A stretch of 64,000 nt of DNA from Lyophyllum atratum (lineage: Eukaryota > Basidiomycota > Agaricomycetes > Agaricales > Lyophyllaceae). Shown piece after piece: positions 11,462 to 22,780 of the stretch. The stretch lies in assembly GCA_014905825.1 (NCBI GenBank), contig JACGCN010000024.1, positions 496,001-560,000 of the forward strand, read 5' to 3'. Position 1 is the stretch's first letter. Each line of letters opens with the position of its first letter. Both the position numbers and the translations under genes were made by a program. The notes beneath the pieces were generated by a model. That model saw only the letters and a list, made by a program, of their open reading frames with translations, did not search any database and was not told the origin of the DNA.

Positions 11462-13956
11462 TCATCCCCACCCAGAGGGGAAAAAAGAAACCACACGCAC
11501 ATAAGGATGCAAAGCCGACTCCTCCACCATCACCGCCGCCGTCCTAGGTGCCAAGACCGCTCTTTCCTCCTCCCTCCCCCTTCTCCTCCCGCTCCCACTC
11601 CTTGCCTCCATCCCAATCCCTATCCCGACCACCACCGGCCGCGCCCCAGGACTCACAAGCTGCCCCCTCGCATCAAAAAAGAACGGCCCATCCGAATGTC
11701 GTCTCCTCTTCCCCCCCGTCACCCCCCACGGATACGTATGCCCCTGCCCACGCCCCTGTCCCCCACGCTCCCACACCGTATCCTCCGACGAAAGCGTCTG
11801 CCCCTGCCTTACCACACCCTCACTCAGACTCTCCGCATCCGACACATACCCCGGCTCCAGCTCACTCGCACTCGCACTCTCCTCCCCCCTCCCCCTCCTC
11901 CCCTCCCTCCCCTCCCTTTCCCCGTCCCACCCTAACCGTGGCCGCCCAGAGCTGCCACTACTCCCACTCCTCACCAACTCAAACGAATACCCATCCCCAT
12001 CCCCCTCCCCCCTTTCTCCCCTCTCCCCCTCCATCGCCTCCGGAAACCGAAACGCCCCCATCCGGACCTCCTGCGCGTACCCCATCGCCGACTTGGGCGA
12101 ATGCGAGCGCCGCGTGGTGCTGCTGCTGGTGTGGTACGCGCCCGCGGAGGCGGGTGGGTGGAAGCCCTGGAGGAGCGTTTTGGTGTTTTGGGGGGAGTGC
12201 GCTTTGGTTTGGTACCCTGATTCGCGGGTTATGGAGCGGGGGAAGAAGATCTGGGAGGGGGCGTTCGTTAGCGAGGAGAGGACACAAGATGGATGGGGTT
12301 AACGACCAAGGAGAAGGGCGGGAAAGGAGAGAGTGTGGTGGAAAAAAGAAGAAAAGTAGACATGGGACTCACAAGCAAAGTTATCGCCGACGATATAAAA
12401 CACCCAATCCCGCCCATCATAAGCAGAAAATCTACCCAACACAACCAAAACGAGCAGCCATCAGATATCATCTCGTGTCCAGTTCCCTAAACAACGTACC
12501 CAAAGCAAATCTATTCCACGGCGGTCAGGTGAGCAAACGCACCAGACCCAGGGACGGAAAGGGGACTCACGGATCCCCGACTATAGGGTATGGCCCCATC
12601 AACCCATCTAGCGCGATTATCAAGAGGGGAAGGGTGAAGAGGTATCTGAACAGTACACGGATGCGCTACAAGGAAGGAAAACATTGCATATCCACATGAG
12701 CACCAATCGAAGAACAAAAGGGAACGAAACGCACGTTGAGCTGATAAAATGTCGCGAGCCTGACCACGACATCAGGCTCAGCGCCTTCAGACTTGACATG
12801 GCGGATGAACCACGGGAAGCGCGCGAGGACGTAGAAGAAGCACACAGTGGTGGTGGTACCAGCCGCTGCGCCGACGAGGAATATGTATGCTAGGCACTAC
12901 AGGGTCCAGTTGTCAATTGGGGATGCGGGGAAAAAGGGCGGGGCGGGGAAGTGAGGAGATGAAATGACATACGGTTTCGATATTGTGTCGCGTTGCGAGG
13001 ACGGTCATCGGCATACCCGTGAGTGTCGCGACGCTGCCTAGAGACAAACGCCACCGCCGCCGTCAGCACCCAGATCAAGATCCGTACGTCGCCCCTCACG
13101 CAGCGGGTAATAGGGCAGACAGAATACACACCTATAGTCCAGACGCGGAATTCCCAGCTCGCGAACCACTCGCGCTTGCCCGGGCCCTGGTTGAGGAGGA
13201 ACACCCAAAACGTGAGTTCTGTTATAGGTACATGTAAGATGACACGCTGGAAGGACTTGGCGACTTGGCGGGTGACTTGCCTTCTAGATGTGTTACGCTG
13301 GGATGGGTGGCGTCAGTACGCGGGGTAGGTGGGGTGCGACGGAAGAGAAGGAGTGGAGAGGGAACGTACTGTTCGAGGGACCACGCGATGCTGATGACGA
13401 AGTAGAGAGGGAGGATCCAGTTCCTGTTTGACGAGTCCCATAGGATGAAGGGGCGCGGCATGACTGCGCCCGGGTGTCAGGACGTGTGCTGGGTGGAAAG
13501 AGGGAGGACATACTGGTTCCGCCAGGGGCCACGATGAAGCCTAGCATTTCGGGAATTGTATCAGTATATTCCGGGATACGCACGCAAATGTGGAGCGACG
13601 GCGGGCGCACCTTCTTTGAATTTTATTACGGTCATAGCGACGCTGAATATGACGAGAAGGGGCACGGTGGCGAGGTACGAGTATCTGCGGGGGTGGATGA
13701 GTGGTCTGACGGAACGGCGGCGGGGATAAGAGGACAGAGACGCACGTCATGACCCGTTTGAAAGCGCCTGGCTGCCGGCCAGAGTCCCATCGGAGACACT
13801 GGAAGCGGTCGTAGTTCCAGAGGTGCATGAGGAGAAAGACAAGGTACTGCGTGTGGGGGTCAGCGGAGGCAGGGTAACATTGGGTGGGACTCGCAGACTT
13901 ACTATGCATGAGAGGATGGCCCAGAGCAGGAACGCTGTCGGGGATCCGTTGCCCAT
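11462..13956 (-). CDS. Multi-pass membrane protein of an uncharacterised fungal family, copy 1
   Basis: ATG at 13956 starts a hydrophobic first segment (MGNGSPTAFLLWAILSCI). Later exons give LVFLLMHLWNYDRF, GAFKRVMT, YSYLATVPLLVIFSVAM, LPLYFVISIAWSLEQ, FWVFLLNQGPGKREW, GMPMTVLATRN, CLAYIFLVGAA, FRFLFTLPLLIIALDG and FLLMMGGIGCFISSAITLL. That is about seven membrane segments in eight or nine short exons. The last exon opens IFFPRSITRES and runs into a long Gly/Ser/Arg/Glu-rich cytosolic-type tail to TGA at 11462. A clear paralogue with the same exon order lies at 56415-58728 (minus). No GPCR, transporter or enzyme motif is recognised and the function is unknown. It starts 195 bp from the divergent coatomer zeta gene, so the two may share a promoter. 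Confidence 0.75.
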
Positions 13957-14096
13957 TCAATGAGTTCACGGCGCCAGTTTGTAGTAAGTGAGTAGGTCGA
14001 GGAAGGTGTAATAGTAGTAGTAGTTACGATTTGACTGATTCAAGCCCCGAATTTGACTAGTGACTTCCTACTCCCACACTCGACGTCGTGTACATC

Positions 14097-14151
14097 GTAA
14101 GTATACCATCCCACCCATCATGTCAAGTCCTCCCCGCTCACCGCCCCCCAG
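14097..14151 (+). other. Probable 5' UTR intron of coatomer zeta gene
   Basis: GTAAGTATA at 14097 and CCCCCCAG ending at 14151 bracket 55 nt directly before the start ATG. Reading upstream in frame meets a TGA before any ATG, so the exon before it would be untranslated. Confidence 0.5.
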
Positions 14152-14843
14152 ATGAACCTGTCGTTGTACAGCGTCAACGCATTCATCATCCTCGACTCCG
14201 AGGGCCACCGCGTCCTCGCAAAATACTACCGCCCAAAGAGCCACCCCCAGGGCGAGCGCAAGGATCTCCTCACGCTCAAGGAGCAAAAGGCCTTCGAGAA
14301 GGGTCTCTGGCAGAAGACCAAGAAGGCCGGAGGTGCGTCCCCGCCGTAACATAACATACTCTCCGGCGCATCTGACACACCCGCAGGCGACATCATTCTG
14401 TACGACTCGCACCTCGCAGTGTACAAGCACTCCCTCGACCTCATCCTGTACTTCATCGCCGGCCCAGCGGAGAACGAGCTGATGCTCGCCACCGCCCTCG
14501 GATCCCTCGTCGACGCGCTCACCATGCTCCTCCGCAACTCGCTCGAGAAGCGGGGTGTGCTAGAAAACCTGGATCTTGTGCTACTGTGCTTGGACGAGAC
14601 GATCGATGATGGGTGCGTGCTCATATTCCATCCCATCATTCCTTAGTCCACTCCTTCCCTTCCACCGTACCCTAATGCACCTCCCCCTCCAGAATCATCG
14701 TCGACACCGACTCCGCCGCCATCGCCTCCCGCGTGAGCAGACCGCGGCCCGACACGACCGAGATCGTGATCAACGAGCAGACCATCATGAACGCCTACCA
14801 GACCGTCAAGGAGAAGATGCAGCAACGCATGGGGCAGCTATAG
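14152..14843 (+). CDS. RET3: Coatomer subunit zeta (COPI coat)
   Basis: Three exons (14152-14332, 14387-14612, 14693-14843) join in frame to 185 residues, close to the family length (human COPZ1 about 177). The N-terminus [20 protein letters not shown] and blocks [58 protein letters not shown] and DETIDDG-IIVDTD are diagnostic of this longin-fold adaptor subunit. It forms part of the COPI coat for retrograde Golgi-to-ER traffic. Introns use GTGCGT donors and CAG acceptors. The start is the first ATG after a likely 5' UTR intron. Confidence 0.95.
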
Positions 14844-15274
14844 GGCTGATAGTCACTGTTGTTTCATAGTCTGTCCACTGTTTTTCTAGATTTCTTATTC
14901 TCTCATTCTCTTACGCACGCAAAATCAAAACATCACATATACCACACGATTCCGCAGCATCGCAGGAGAAGAGCAGCTTACTCTCGATCTCACCGTCAGC
15001 TCTATTCTATTTCCACATCATTGATGCATCCTACACGGATACCGACGTGCGACATCGAACACGAAACTGGGAAGGACAACGAGACATGACGTGATGCATC
15101 TGATGACCTGCCCGTGTCCCCGATTCCAGGAGCAGAACCTCTCATCCCCTCGTCGACCCCATCATGATCGTACCCCAGGCACCGGGATGGGCACGGCCGC
15201 CTTGCGCACTGGCATGAGATTAACGAATGAATACTATTATAGACGTTGAACGTCCTTGTCGCCTCCGTGCCCCA
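14844..15274. other. Intergenic, coatomer zeta 3' flank
   Basis: This is the 3' flank of the coatomer zeta gene up to the foldback element. I see no gene here. Confidence 0.35.
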
Positions 15275-15280
15275 GGCGAC
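15275..15280. repeat. Target-site duplication, left (GGCGAC)
   Basis: GGCGAC directly abuts the left inverted repeat and is repeated in direct orientation next to the right one at 16040-16045. Confidence 0.7.
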
Positions 15281-16039
15281 TACGGTGCACGAGCTGTATC
15301 AGCCAGGATTTCAACTCGCTGTTGACGTTGAGAAGTAATTTACTAGTGATTTACATGAATTCGAAGCACTTTGTGACGGCCTTCTATGACTAAAATGGTA
15401 GCCAAGGCAGGCGCCTATCTGGCGTCTATGTTTTCTAGGCTTTTCTAGGGTATTATACTGGCTACCAGCTTGAGGATTTGCAGCCTGCAGTGTCAAACTC
15501 TGCTGTTGCTGCTGAGAGGGTGTCTCGGGAGGCCTGGACATAGTGATAAATCTTGCACAATTCCTTAAATAGATACATGTATCCTTCTTTTCCTCCGCGT
15601 GTTACGGCCGTGATCCGCCAGTGCCGTTCGTGCCATCAACTGGTTCAGTACATTGACTTGATTCGGACGGTTTACAGGACGTCAACTATACCTACGTATC
15701 GAGCCGTCTCTCTTACGGTCTTGGCCGTAATACGGACGCCCAATCTCGATTTTCCCGGCAAATTGAAGGTGCTAGGAGCTCGAATAACACTCATGAACTT
15801 GCAACCATTGCCAGTAAAGCATGCAGTGAGTAGTCACTTCGAAGTAAGCAGCCGGCAGCCAGTATCATACCCTAGAAAACCTTTAGAAAACATAGGCGCC
15901 AAATAGGCGCCGGCCTTGGGTACGGTTTTAGTCATAAAAGCTGTCACATTAGGGCTTCGAATTCATGTAAATTACTTCTCAACATCTTTGATTTGAAACA
16001 GCGAGTTGAAATCCTGGCTGATACAGCTCGTGCACCGTA
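15281..16039. mobile_element. Non-autonomous foldback DNA element (MITE-like) with ~190-bp inverted repeats
   Basis: The ends are inverted copies beginning TACGGTGCACGAGCTGTATC. The left arm runs about 15281-15471 and the right arm about 16039-15850 on the complement. After a perfect outer match of about 42 bp the arms differ by small indels and substitutions. Each end is flanked by GGCGAC (15275-15280 and 16040-16045), the apparent 6-bp target-site duplication. The 759-bp element has a roughly 380-bp centre without a transposase-like ORF, so it would need an enzyme supplied elsewhere. The superfamily cannot be assigned from these ends. The arm mismatches suggest it is not freshly inserted. 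Confidence 0.85.
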
Positions 16040-16045
16040 GGCGAC
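16040..16045. repeat. Target-site duplication, right (GGCGAC)
   Basis: This is the direct copy of the left GGCGAC, adjacent to the outer end of the right inverted repeat. Confidence 0.7.
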
Positions 16046-16662
16046 GTGTCAGTGGCTGATGACAGCACGCTCGAGGGTTGCTAGCTGTCAGAGGCGACAC
16101 CCCCACCCAATCTCGGGTCTGAGTTGAGTTTCGCGGCGCGACGGGAATGCTGAAATGCAATGAATTCCGAGCTCTGTGTGTGGGTAGTGGATAATGGTAC
16201 TATGATGCGCAACCAGATGAGAAAGTGACATACAACACGGGGCACCTTGGTACTAAATAAAAGCAAAAAGTAGAAGTAAGGATGAAGTACAGTGGTGGAT
16301 GCATGCAAAATCGTGAATGCGAGGGGATGGTGGATGGTACACGTTACGTGGAAGGGATAGTTGTGAGGAGGGTGGGGATCCAGTGACAAGTGGTGAGGAG
16401 GGATGATGATGGGATCCGCAGTATGAAGGGGTTACGGCCTGTATGAGAAGCGAGATGGATGATCGACGGCGATGACGCTCCGCTCGACCGATCCTAGAAA
16501 CAATACACCAATAATGTTACAACAACAACGACTCATGAGACCCTAGGACCTGCTCTGTCTTATCGCTATAGCCACTGCTTGAACAACGAACTACACCGTC
16601 AACAAAACAAAACTCAAGTCAGCCACCACCCCACATACCCAGCACAACTCCAGCACACGTAC

Positions 16663-16850
16663 CTATCCATAACAACATTCCTCCCGAACTGCAAGCTCGT
16701 ATACCGATACGCCGCCGCCGTAGCAGCAATCGACAGCGAAACCACCCCGAGCGCAGAGTACACGCACGCGCGTGTGGTGGAGCCGTCTTTCTCCCAGACG
16801 TCGGAGGCGGTGAGCTGCGGGTGCTCGTAGATGGATGAGGCGGCGCGCAT
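16663..16850 (-). CDS. Small single-TM hypothetical protein, first exon
   Basis: ATG at 16850 opens a 62-codon exon: a polar N-terminus with YEHPQLTASDVWEKDGSTT, then one membrane segment (VYSALGVVSLSIAATAAAY) and RYTSLQFGRNVVMDR. It ends at a GTACGTG donor (16662). The downstream exon is uncertain. One in-frame candidate begins after TTGTTTCTAG near 16500 and reaches a stop near 16254, but its sequence is low-complexity. I do not recognise the family. The hydrophobic segment and donor favour a real gene for a small membrane or organelle protein. Confidence 0.5.
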
Positions 16851-16862
16851 GGTGGATGTGGG

Positions 16863-16912
16863 GTGTGGTGGTGGTGGTGGTGGTTGTGGTGGTGGTTGTG
16901 GTGGTGGGTGAA
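16863..16912. repeat. GGT/TGG microsatellite
   Basis: A run of GGTGGTGGT-type triplets with TTG interruptions lies just upstream of the start codon of the small membrane protein on its strand, possibly in its 5' UTR or promoter. Confidence 0.7.
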
Positions 16913-18148
16913 GATGAGATGGAACGACGAGATCGATTATAATATGGTGGCGGGCGGTACGGGCGTTATGTATATGTCCTCGGGGATAGTGCCTATTATC
17001 ACTTGATACAATTGCAAAGCAGCTGGATACACCCGACGACGACGAAGAGTGCTCTCGAACGAGGAAGACCTGTTATGGCCCTGCGAGTGACGGGGGTGGG
17101 TTATATAGGAGTGAGACAACAGAAGCTCGTCCGGGGAGTACGCCTTTTTGAATGAAACAACAAAAGCGGTTTAGCCTGGGCCCCCTTCCTACGGCCCGGG
17201 TCCGAGTATCGTCCTGGACCAGCAGCTGGCGCTTAGCGTACCCTAAGTAGGGCGGGTCGTGGTGCCCTGCCCTCGTGGGGATTCGGCAGCAACGAGGTGG
17301 GTTGGGCGAGCAGCGGTGCGAGCTTACCACTTGGACTGGAGAAATGGGGGGATAATATGACTATCACTACCCGAAGCGGGGGTCCGAGTGCGCAGTAGTA
17401 CTCACCAGGCTCGCGAGGGCTCGTTGTCGCTCTGTGCCCACTGGTAGGTACTCGTAGTATCGGAGCGATGATCGCCAACGAGGCGGGACAGGGAGGGTTG
17501 GCCTGACAGGGGTGACAGCACCAGAACGTGCAGGGACTGTACCGTATACGTATCCCAGGGGGGCTGACGTCCCAGTCCAGATACGCCCATCAGAACTCGG
17601 TGAATTAGAAGAAGCACCGTCCTTGCCTTGTGATCATCCAAGTCAGCGCAGGATCCGACAACAAAGAATCAAGATGACTATCGCGTGCCCAGCTGATCTC
17701 CGCAGTGGACCCACGACAAACATAGGTTATCACGTTCCCGAGGGATCGACGTCCGACAGCGAGTTACCATACTCAGACTCCGCATGTCCTTTATCGTATA
17801 TATTACAGACTACTTGACTACTTACAGGATACAGACGAGGGGGGGACCCAGTCCCAGAGACAGCACACATGCAGTAAAGTCAAATCAAATCAAAACTATA
17901 GCTAACAAAGGAGAGCACCGAGTAACGATAACAGAAACAGATATCACGAGTAAATGGAAAAACAAATGGTGCAGGCGTAGATGAAGCGTCGCGTCGTTGA
18001 GAAGCGGTAAGCAGTAAGCAATAAGCAGTAAGCAAGAAGGAATACGTCAACGAAGTGGATGACGGCAACTTGATACCTCCGATCGCGTAGGGGCAGGCAG
18101 GCAAGGTACGTCCTCGAGGCATGCATAGTCACCGGCCACCGGCCTAGC
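16913..18148. other. Intergenic 1.2 kb with a heptamer repeat
   Basis: No convincing gene. At about 18006-18038 there are four to five tandem copies of an AAGCAGT/AAGCAAT heptamer. This is the 3' flank of the F-BAR gene. Confidence 0.35.
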
Positions 18149-21100
18149 CTAGAACAGGCAAACGAAGTTGCTAGGAAAGACATGCCGGCCCTTCTGCCTG
18201 CGTTCCTCATCCAGCAGCTCCCCGCTCCACCATCCGTCCTCCGGCGTCGCTGTCACCGCAATGATGTCCCCAGACTGGAAGTCGAACTCCTCGTCAATCG
18301 TCGCCGTGTAGTCATACAGCGCTTTCACTGTAGAATTATGTTAAAAATATCAGCATCTCACGCAAAAGCACAGGCAAGATAAAATCGCGAACCATAGAAC
18401 AAAATCCCATGCCCCTCCTCCGTCGTCTGCCCCGTCGGCGGCGCAACCATCTGCCCATGCCCACCCTGCTGATGATGCTGCAGCGGCGGCTGCGGCGACG
18501 GCGTCCTCTGCGCAACAGGACTCGGATCACGCCCATAGCCCCCATACTGTCCCTGCTGCTGATACCCCGGCGTCCTCAACTGCTGCTGCTGCTGCTGCTG
18601 CTGCTGTGGCTGTTGCTGCCCATAATACCCCTGACCCTGAGGCACCTGCTGCATCCCGTTCTGACCTTGAGTGTACCCCACCTGCGCATGCGGTTGCGGC
18701 TGGTACACCGCCATCGCCTGCGGAGGCGGCGGCTGATACTGCGGTGCTGGAGTCGCGGCGTACATCGGCTGTTGTGGAGGCGGCGGGGGCTGCTGCACCA
18801 CGGGAGGAGGCGGGGCCTGGGTGTAGGCCGGCCGCTGCACCATCGTGGGATTGGCAGCCTGGGCCTGGTAGAGCGCAGGCGGGGGCGGGGTGACGCCGTA
18901 GTTCTGTATCGGAGGTGGTTGCGCAGCGGCAGGTGGAGGCGCCATGTAGCTCGTGCGGCGCTGGCCGGAGTTCGGATTCGCGCCCATATTCGGGGCATAC
19001 TGTGGCTGCTGCTGCTGTTGCTGGGGTGGTGGTGGCGGTGGCTGTTGCGGGGGCGGGGCCGAGTGGAACTGCTGGTGCTGCGTGAACTGTGGAGGCGGCT
19101 GGTGAGGAGGAGGCTGCCGAGGCTGCTGCTGGTTCTGATTCTGATGCTGATTCTGGTTCTGATACCGCTGCAGCATATCATCATGCAACACCCTCCCATT
19201 TGGATCCAGCGCAATCCCCACCGTATTCGGGCTCGCCGCACGCGCCATTCCAGGCCCAGGCGGAGCACTGATATAGCTATTCCCGCTATTCCTATTCCGC
19301 ATGCTCTGCGGGGGTGCTGGGCTTGGGCCGCGTGAGGGTGGTTGCGGACTGTTACTGCGCGACCCGCCGTGGGCCCCGATGCCCGAGAACCCGACGGTAC
19401 TCGGCGGGCGCGCGAGATTCTGCCCTTGGCTGAGAGTGTGCATGTGCCCTTGGCCGGGGCCTGGACCGGGCTGGCTCTGGCTCGTACTGACATGCCGGCT
19501 GGATGTGCTGTTGGAGCGGGAGATAGACTTGCGTTCGCCAGGGAGGGATTGGTGATAGTCTGTAAGGACCTCCTGGATGATCTCGGAGCCGGATGGGGAT
19601 GCGGAGGGTTTGGGGACCATGAATGCGGCGGTGGGTGGGTTGGGGGAGGAGGGACGGGATGAGCCCGAGGCGGAGGGGTGGACGCCAACGACGTACTCGG
19701 CAGAGTTGCGGTAGTCGCGGGCTGTGCACCACTTTGGGGGGTCGTAGGGCGACCGCCAATGTTGTTAGGGGGTGAGAGAGACGAGGCACCGGTGGAGTCG
19801 CTGGTGTGGTGACGGGTGGGTTGTTGGGCAGGTCTTGGATCTGCAGGAGAGGCCTGGCGCAGGAAGGATTTTCGTCGGACACTGCCAGAACTTGTAACGG
19901 CGTTCTTCAGGTCCTCCATGTGTTTTGCAAGAGGATCCAAAATTCCGTTGCCCACCTTTGTGGGCGATGCGGAACTGGCACGATTGAAGATCCCGCTCTG
20001 CATCTGAGGATCCTTGTTTGGATCCGCTCTGTAGGCATTGTTTCCAACCTTGATGTATGTCTCAGCTGTAGGATCAATCGGTTCTGCAAGAGGATCCTGG
20101 GGAGGGACTCTGTAGGATTGACGGGTCGTTGATTGTCTCGCCACGCCACGCCCAGAAGGAGATGGAGAAGGACCAGGACCAGGGCTGACCGGTGGGCCTC
20201 CGAAACCGTTTGACTGGGGCAGGGGCGCCTGTTGTACTGCCATATTGCTTGCCCTCCTCGATTGACTAGGCTGCCGAGCCAGAGGAGCATCGAATTGAGA
20301 GTCTCTCCTCGAGCCACCAGCGCCGATACCGGCAGTATTCACTGGGGGAGTGTCAAGCTCGTCTGGCGGAGGGAGGGAATGTGAACGTTGGACTGGTTCC
20401 CGCTGCGACGCGCGCATGAACTGTGCTGGCCTGAATGTGGGTTTAGATGATGAGGATGGTATCGCGTCTGGGGTGTTGTAGTTGACAAATGCAGGGGGAT
20501 CTGGTATTTGGTTACCAGTCCCGTAATCGCGTACAAAGTTCTCCATGTCCTTCTCTGGCTCCATTTGCTCCAACGCAACTCTCATCTTTTCACAAGACTT
20601 AGAGGGGAAGACAAAGTCAATATCTTGAAAACGACGTCGTAGAGTGTATGACTCACCTCATCGTCCGAAACGCAGACAGTTGAGACGGCATTGGCATAAG
20701 CCCACATGTTGTCCTTCATAAAATCCATTCTCTGCTCCTCCATATCCTGGCAGCTGTCACAAAATGCCTTCCAATCCTGTTCCCATCGCTGCACAGTATC
20801 CTGCAACGCCTTGGCGAAGTTCGCAAAATCGCGCTCATTTGCTTGCACCGTCTGCTGGGCTCGTTCCAACTTGAGGTTTATCTTCTCGAGATCCTTGCCC
20901 TGAACAAGAGAGGCCTGGGCAGTGTAGGAATTGATGCGGACGCAGTCCTGCTCGTATTTCTCACGCGCCCTGTTGACGTGAGCCTCTTGCGCCTGCTTGT
21001 TCTTGAACTCCTTTTCGATCCCAGCCTGAAACGTCTTCTTGTGGTGGAGTTGCCGGGCGTGCAGTGTAGCGGCCGTGTTCTCGAGTTCGGTGCGGACTTG

Positions 21101-21676
21101 GCCGGCGAGGGTGGCATGGTACCCGGCCTGCTTGTCGGTCTCGAGACGAATAGTGTCCAGGGTGTTTCGCAATTCTCTAAATGAATGTGTGAGTTTTTGG
21201 TCTATCCGCAGTTTGTCTGCGATCGATTATCGTCCAGGCCTCATGTATCTGCGCATTCTATGTCTTGTAAATCACACAGAATATGTGCAGCAGACGAGAA
21301 GTCCAGGATCCATGGGCAGGAAAGAGAGGCGTGCACCAAAGGAGTAGACTTACCCAATCTCATCCCTGCCTAATGTTGTCTTTGCCAACTTCCCGAGTCG
21401 TTTAGCATAATCGTCCTCAATTGACGCTCTGCTCTTATATATAAGTACTCATCAAACGCACAATTCGAGCGCCACTCACCGCTCCTTCCAGAAATTCTTC
21501 AATTCCTCCATAGTCCTTGTGGCACCACGCATTCGCGCGAACAGAACATCGACGCCTCCGTCACCTATACCCCAAAACGCATTGCAGAAGTCCAGAGACC
21601 GATTCTGCATGCCCGGTGAGCTTGCTCGAGCATATTTTGATAGAGATGTGGTAGAGGGCTGCCGCCTGGCAGTCAT
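18149..21676 (-). CDS. F-BAR and SH3 domain protein (Cdc15/Imp2/Hof1-like)
   Basis: ATG at 21676 (MTARRQPSTTSLSKYARASS) leads into FCNAFWGIGDGGVDVLFARM and MEELKNFWKER, the start of an F-BAR domain. ASIEDDYAKRLGKLAKTTLG and a long charged coiled-coil follow, with LRNTLDTIRLETDKQAGYHA, KTFQAGIEKEFKNKQAQEA and RDFANFAKALQDTVQRWEQD. The middle is a long disordered Ser/Pro/Gln-rich region with a polyglutamine tract. The last exon encodes an SH3 domain (VKALYDYTATIDEEFDFQSG, then EDGWWSGEL and FPSNFVCLF) before TAG at 18149. Family members bend membrane and scaffold the contractile ring and septum. An apparent frame change near 19.75 kb is resolved by a 68-nt intron, 19789-19722 (GTGCCT donor, CACAG acceptor, CCTAAC branch). 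It joins DST to ARDYRNSAEYVVG in frame. An alternative start is ATG 21700. Confidence 0.88.
18580..18606 (-). repeat. CAG trinucleotide repeat encoding polyglutamine
   Basis: Nine perfect CTG units on the plus strand read as CAG (Gln) within the disordered region of the F-BAR/SH3 gene. More Gln codons flank them and a second Gln-rich run lies near 19005-19020. Confidence 0.85.
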
Positions 21677-22050
21677 TTCAACGTTGAGGACGTGGTTCAA
21701 GGGTGTACAAGATAGACAACCAAAATGAAACCCACCTGCCCTTGAAGATGACTAAGCTATCGGGCCTCAATGCCATATGGTCGTGTACTTGGCATAGCGT
21801 CAATCAACTGGTTTTCAGCTACCATTGGCTTGTACATATACACACTGGACAGGTCTGATGCCTGCATGGCCCATTTACCAGCGCGTCAGGAGCGGAATTG
21901 CTGTTCAAGCTGCGAACGGTTGATTTGATCTTGTTTTTATCAGACGGTGAGCGCCTCCAAGTTCCGATTCCGGATCGCGATCACTCTCATCTGAACCAGC
22001 CGTCTCTACTTGATCTCCTCGGTTCTGCTGATACCGCGCTCAAATCCAAT

Positions 22051-22666
22051 ATGTGGTCAGTAACACTACTTCATCCTCAATAGGACTCTTTTTTTGGCTT
22101 CGCTAGAGCTCAAAAACCTCATTTTCCTTTGTTTGCGATCCCATCTCATCCGATTAATCAGTATACCAATGACTGGACCTTCGCCGTATGCAGTAAACAC
22201 ATCCTGAACGCCCAAGTCGCCATTCGCGCACCCTGTTGCAAGCAGTGGTACGACTGTGCAGAATGCCACGCCGAAATGCAGACGCACGCGCTCGCAAAAA
22301 CGACGGAGATGGCTTTCATGTGCAAGAAGTGCAAGAAGGCCTTCCGGAAGGACATGGCGGCTTATGAGGAGAGCGATGAGTATTGCCCGCATTGTGATAA
22401 TCATTACGTGCGTGCGCTTCGATTTTGAACTATCTGACTCCCCTGAACATGTTGAAAATCATAGGTCCTAGACGCAAAAACACCACAGGCAATGGTCGGA
22501 GTCCAAGGCGAAGACGCGAGGGTTGATAACCGGTGAGTCGTTCTGTGATGCCATCCCATTTTCATTCCTTACAACGCCCCCCAGTATGCTCAAGGACGAC
22601 CGCGTCAAGCAAATTCACACACGATCCATCTTCGTCGAGGACGATTTCAGCGATCGCATTGGCTAG
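22051..22666 (+). CDS. CHY-type zinc finger protein (HOT13-related)
   Basis: The four-exon model gives 122 residues. Exon 1 is only ATGTG (22051-22055), joined over a 138-nt intron (GTCAGT to TATGCAG at 22193) to TAAACACATC, which yields MCKHILNAQVAIRAPCC. Later exons are 22194-22407, 22465-22532 and 22585-22666. Paired Cys/His ligands are present: C-K-H, APCCKQWYDCAECHAEMQTH, FMCKKCKKAFRKD and DEYCPHCDNHY. These fit the CHY zinc-finger domain, as in the yeast intermembrane-space protein Hot13 and the N-terminal module of RCHY1. The RING part of RCHY1 is absent. Likely a small zinc-binding protein, possibly mitochondrial by analogy with Hot13. The exon-1 microexon is inferred from the resulting MCKH start. 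Without it the frame opens upstream with no ATG near. Confidence 0.85.
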
Positions 22667-22780
22667 GGATAGTTGTATCGCCACTCTTTTTCTGCTTGCT
22701 TTGCTGTCACCGTCCTATGCTCCACCATGGAATAATGTATACCGATTTCGCATTTACAGTCACATTTCCACTCCCTAATC

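Noticed and set aside
11548..12699. 383-codon plus-strand Pro/Ser-rich ORF
   Set aside because: Antisense shadow of the tail and last membrane exons of the 11462-13956 gene, whose exons match a paralogue at 56-58.7 kb.
15553..15906. 117-codon frame inside the foldback element as a possible transposase
   Set aside because: It overlaps the right inverted arm, lacks an ATG start and shows no DDE/DDD or zinc-binding pattern.
18409..19335. 308-codon plus-strand ORF rich in Arg and Leu
   Set aside because: It is the antisense shadow of the low-complexity Pro/Gln-rich part of the F-BAR/SH3 gene.
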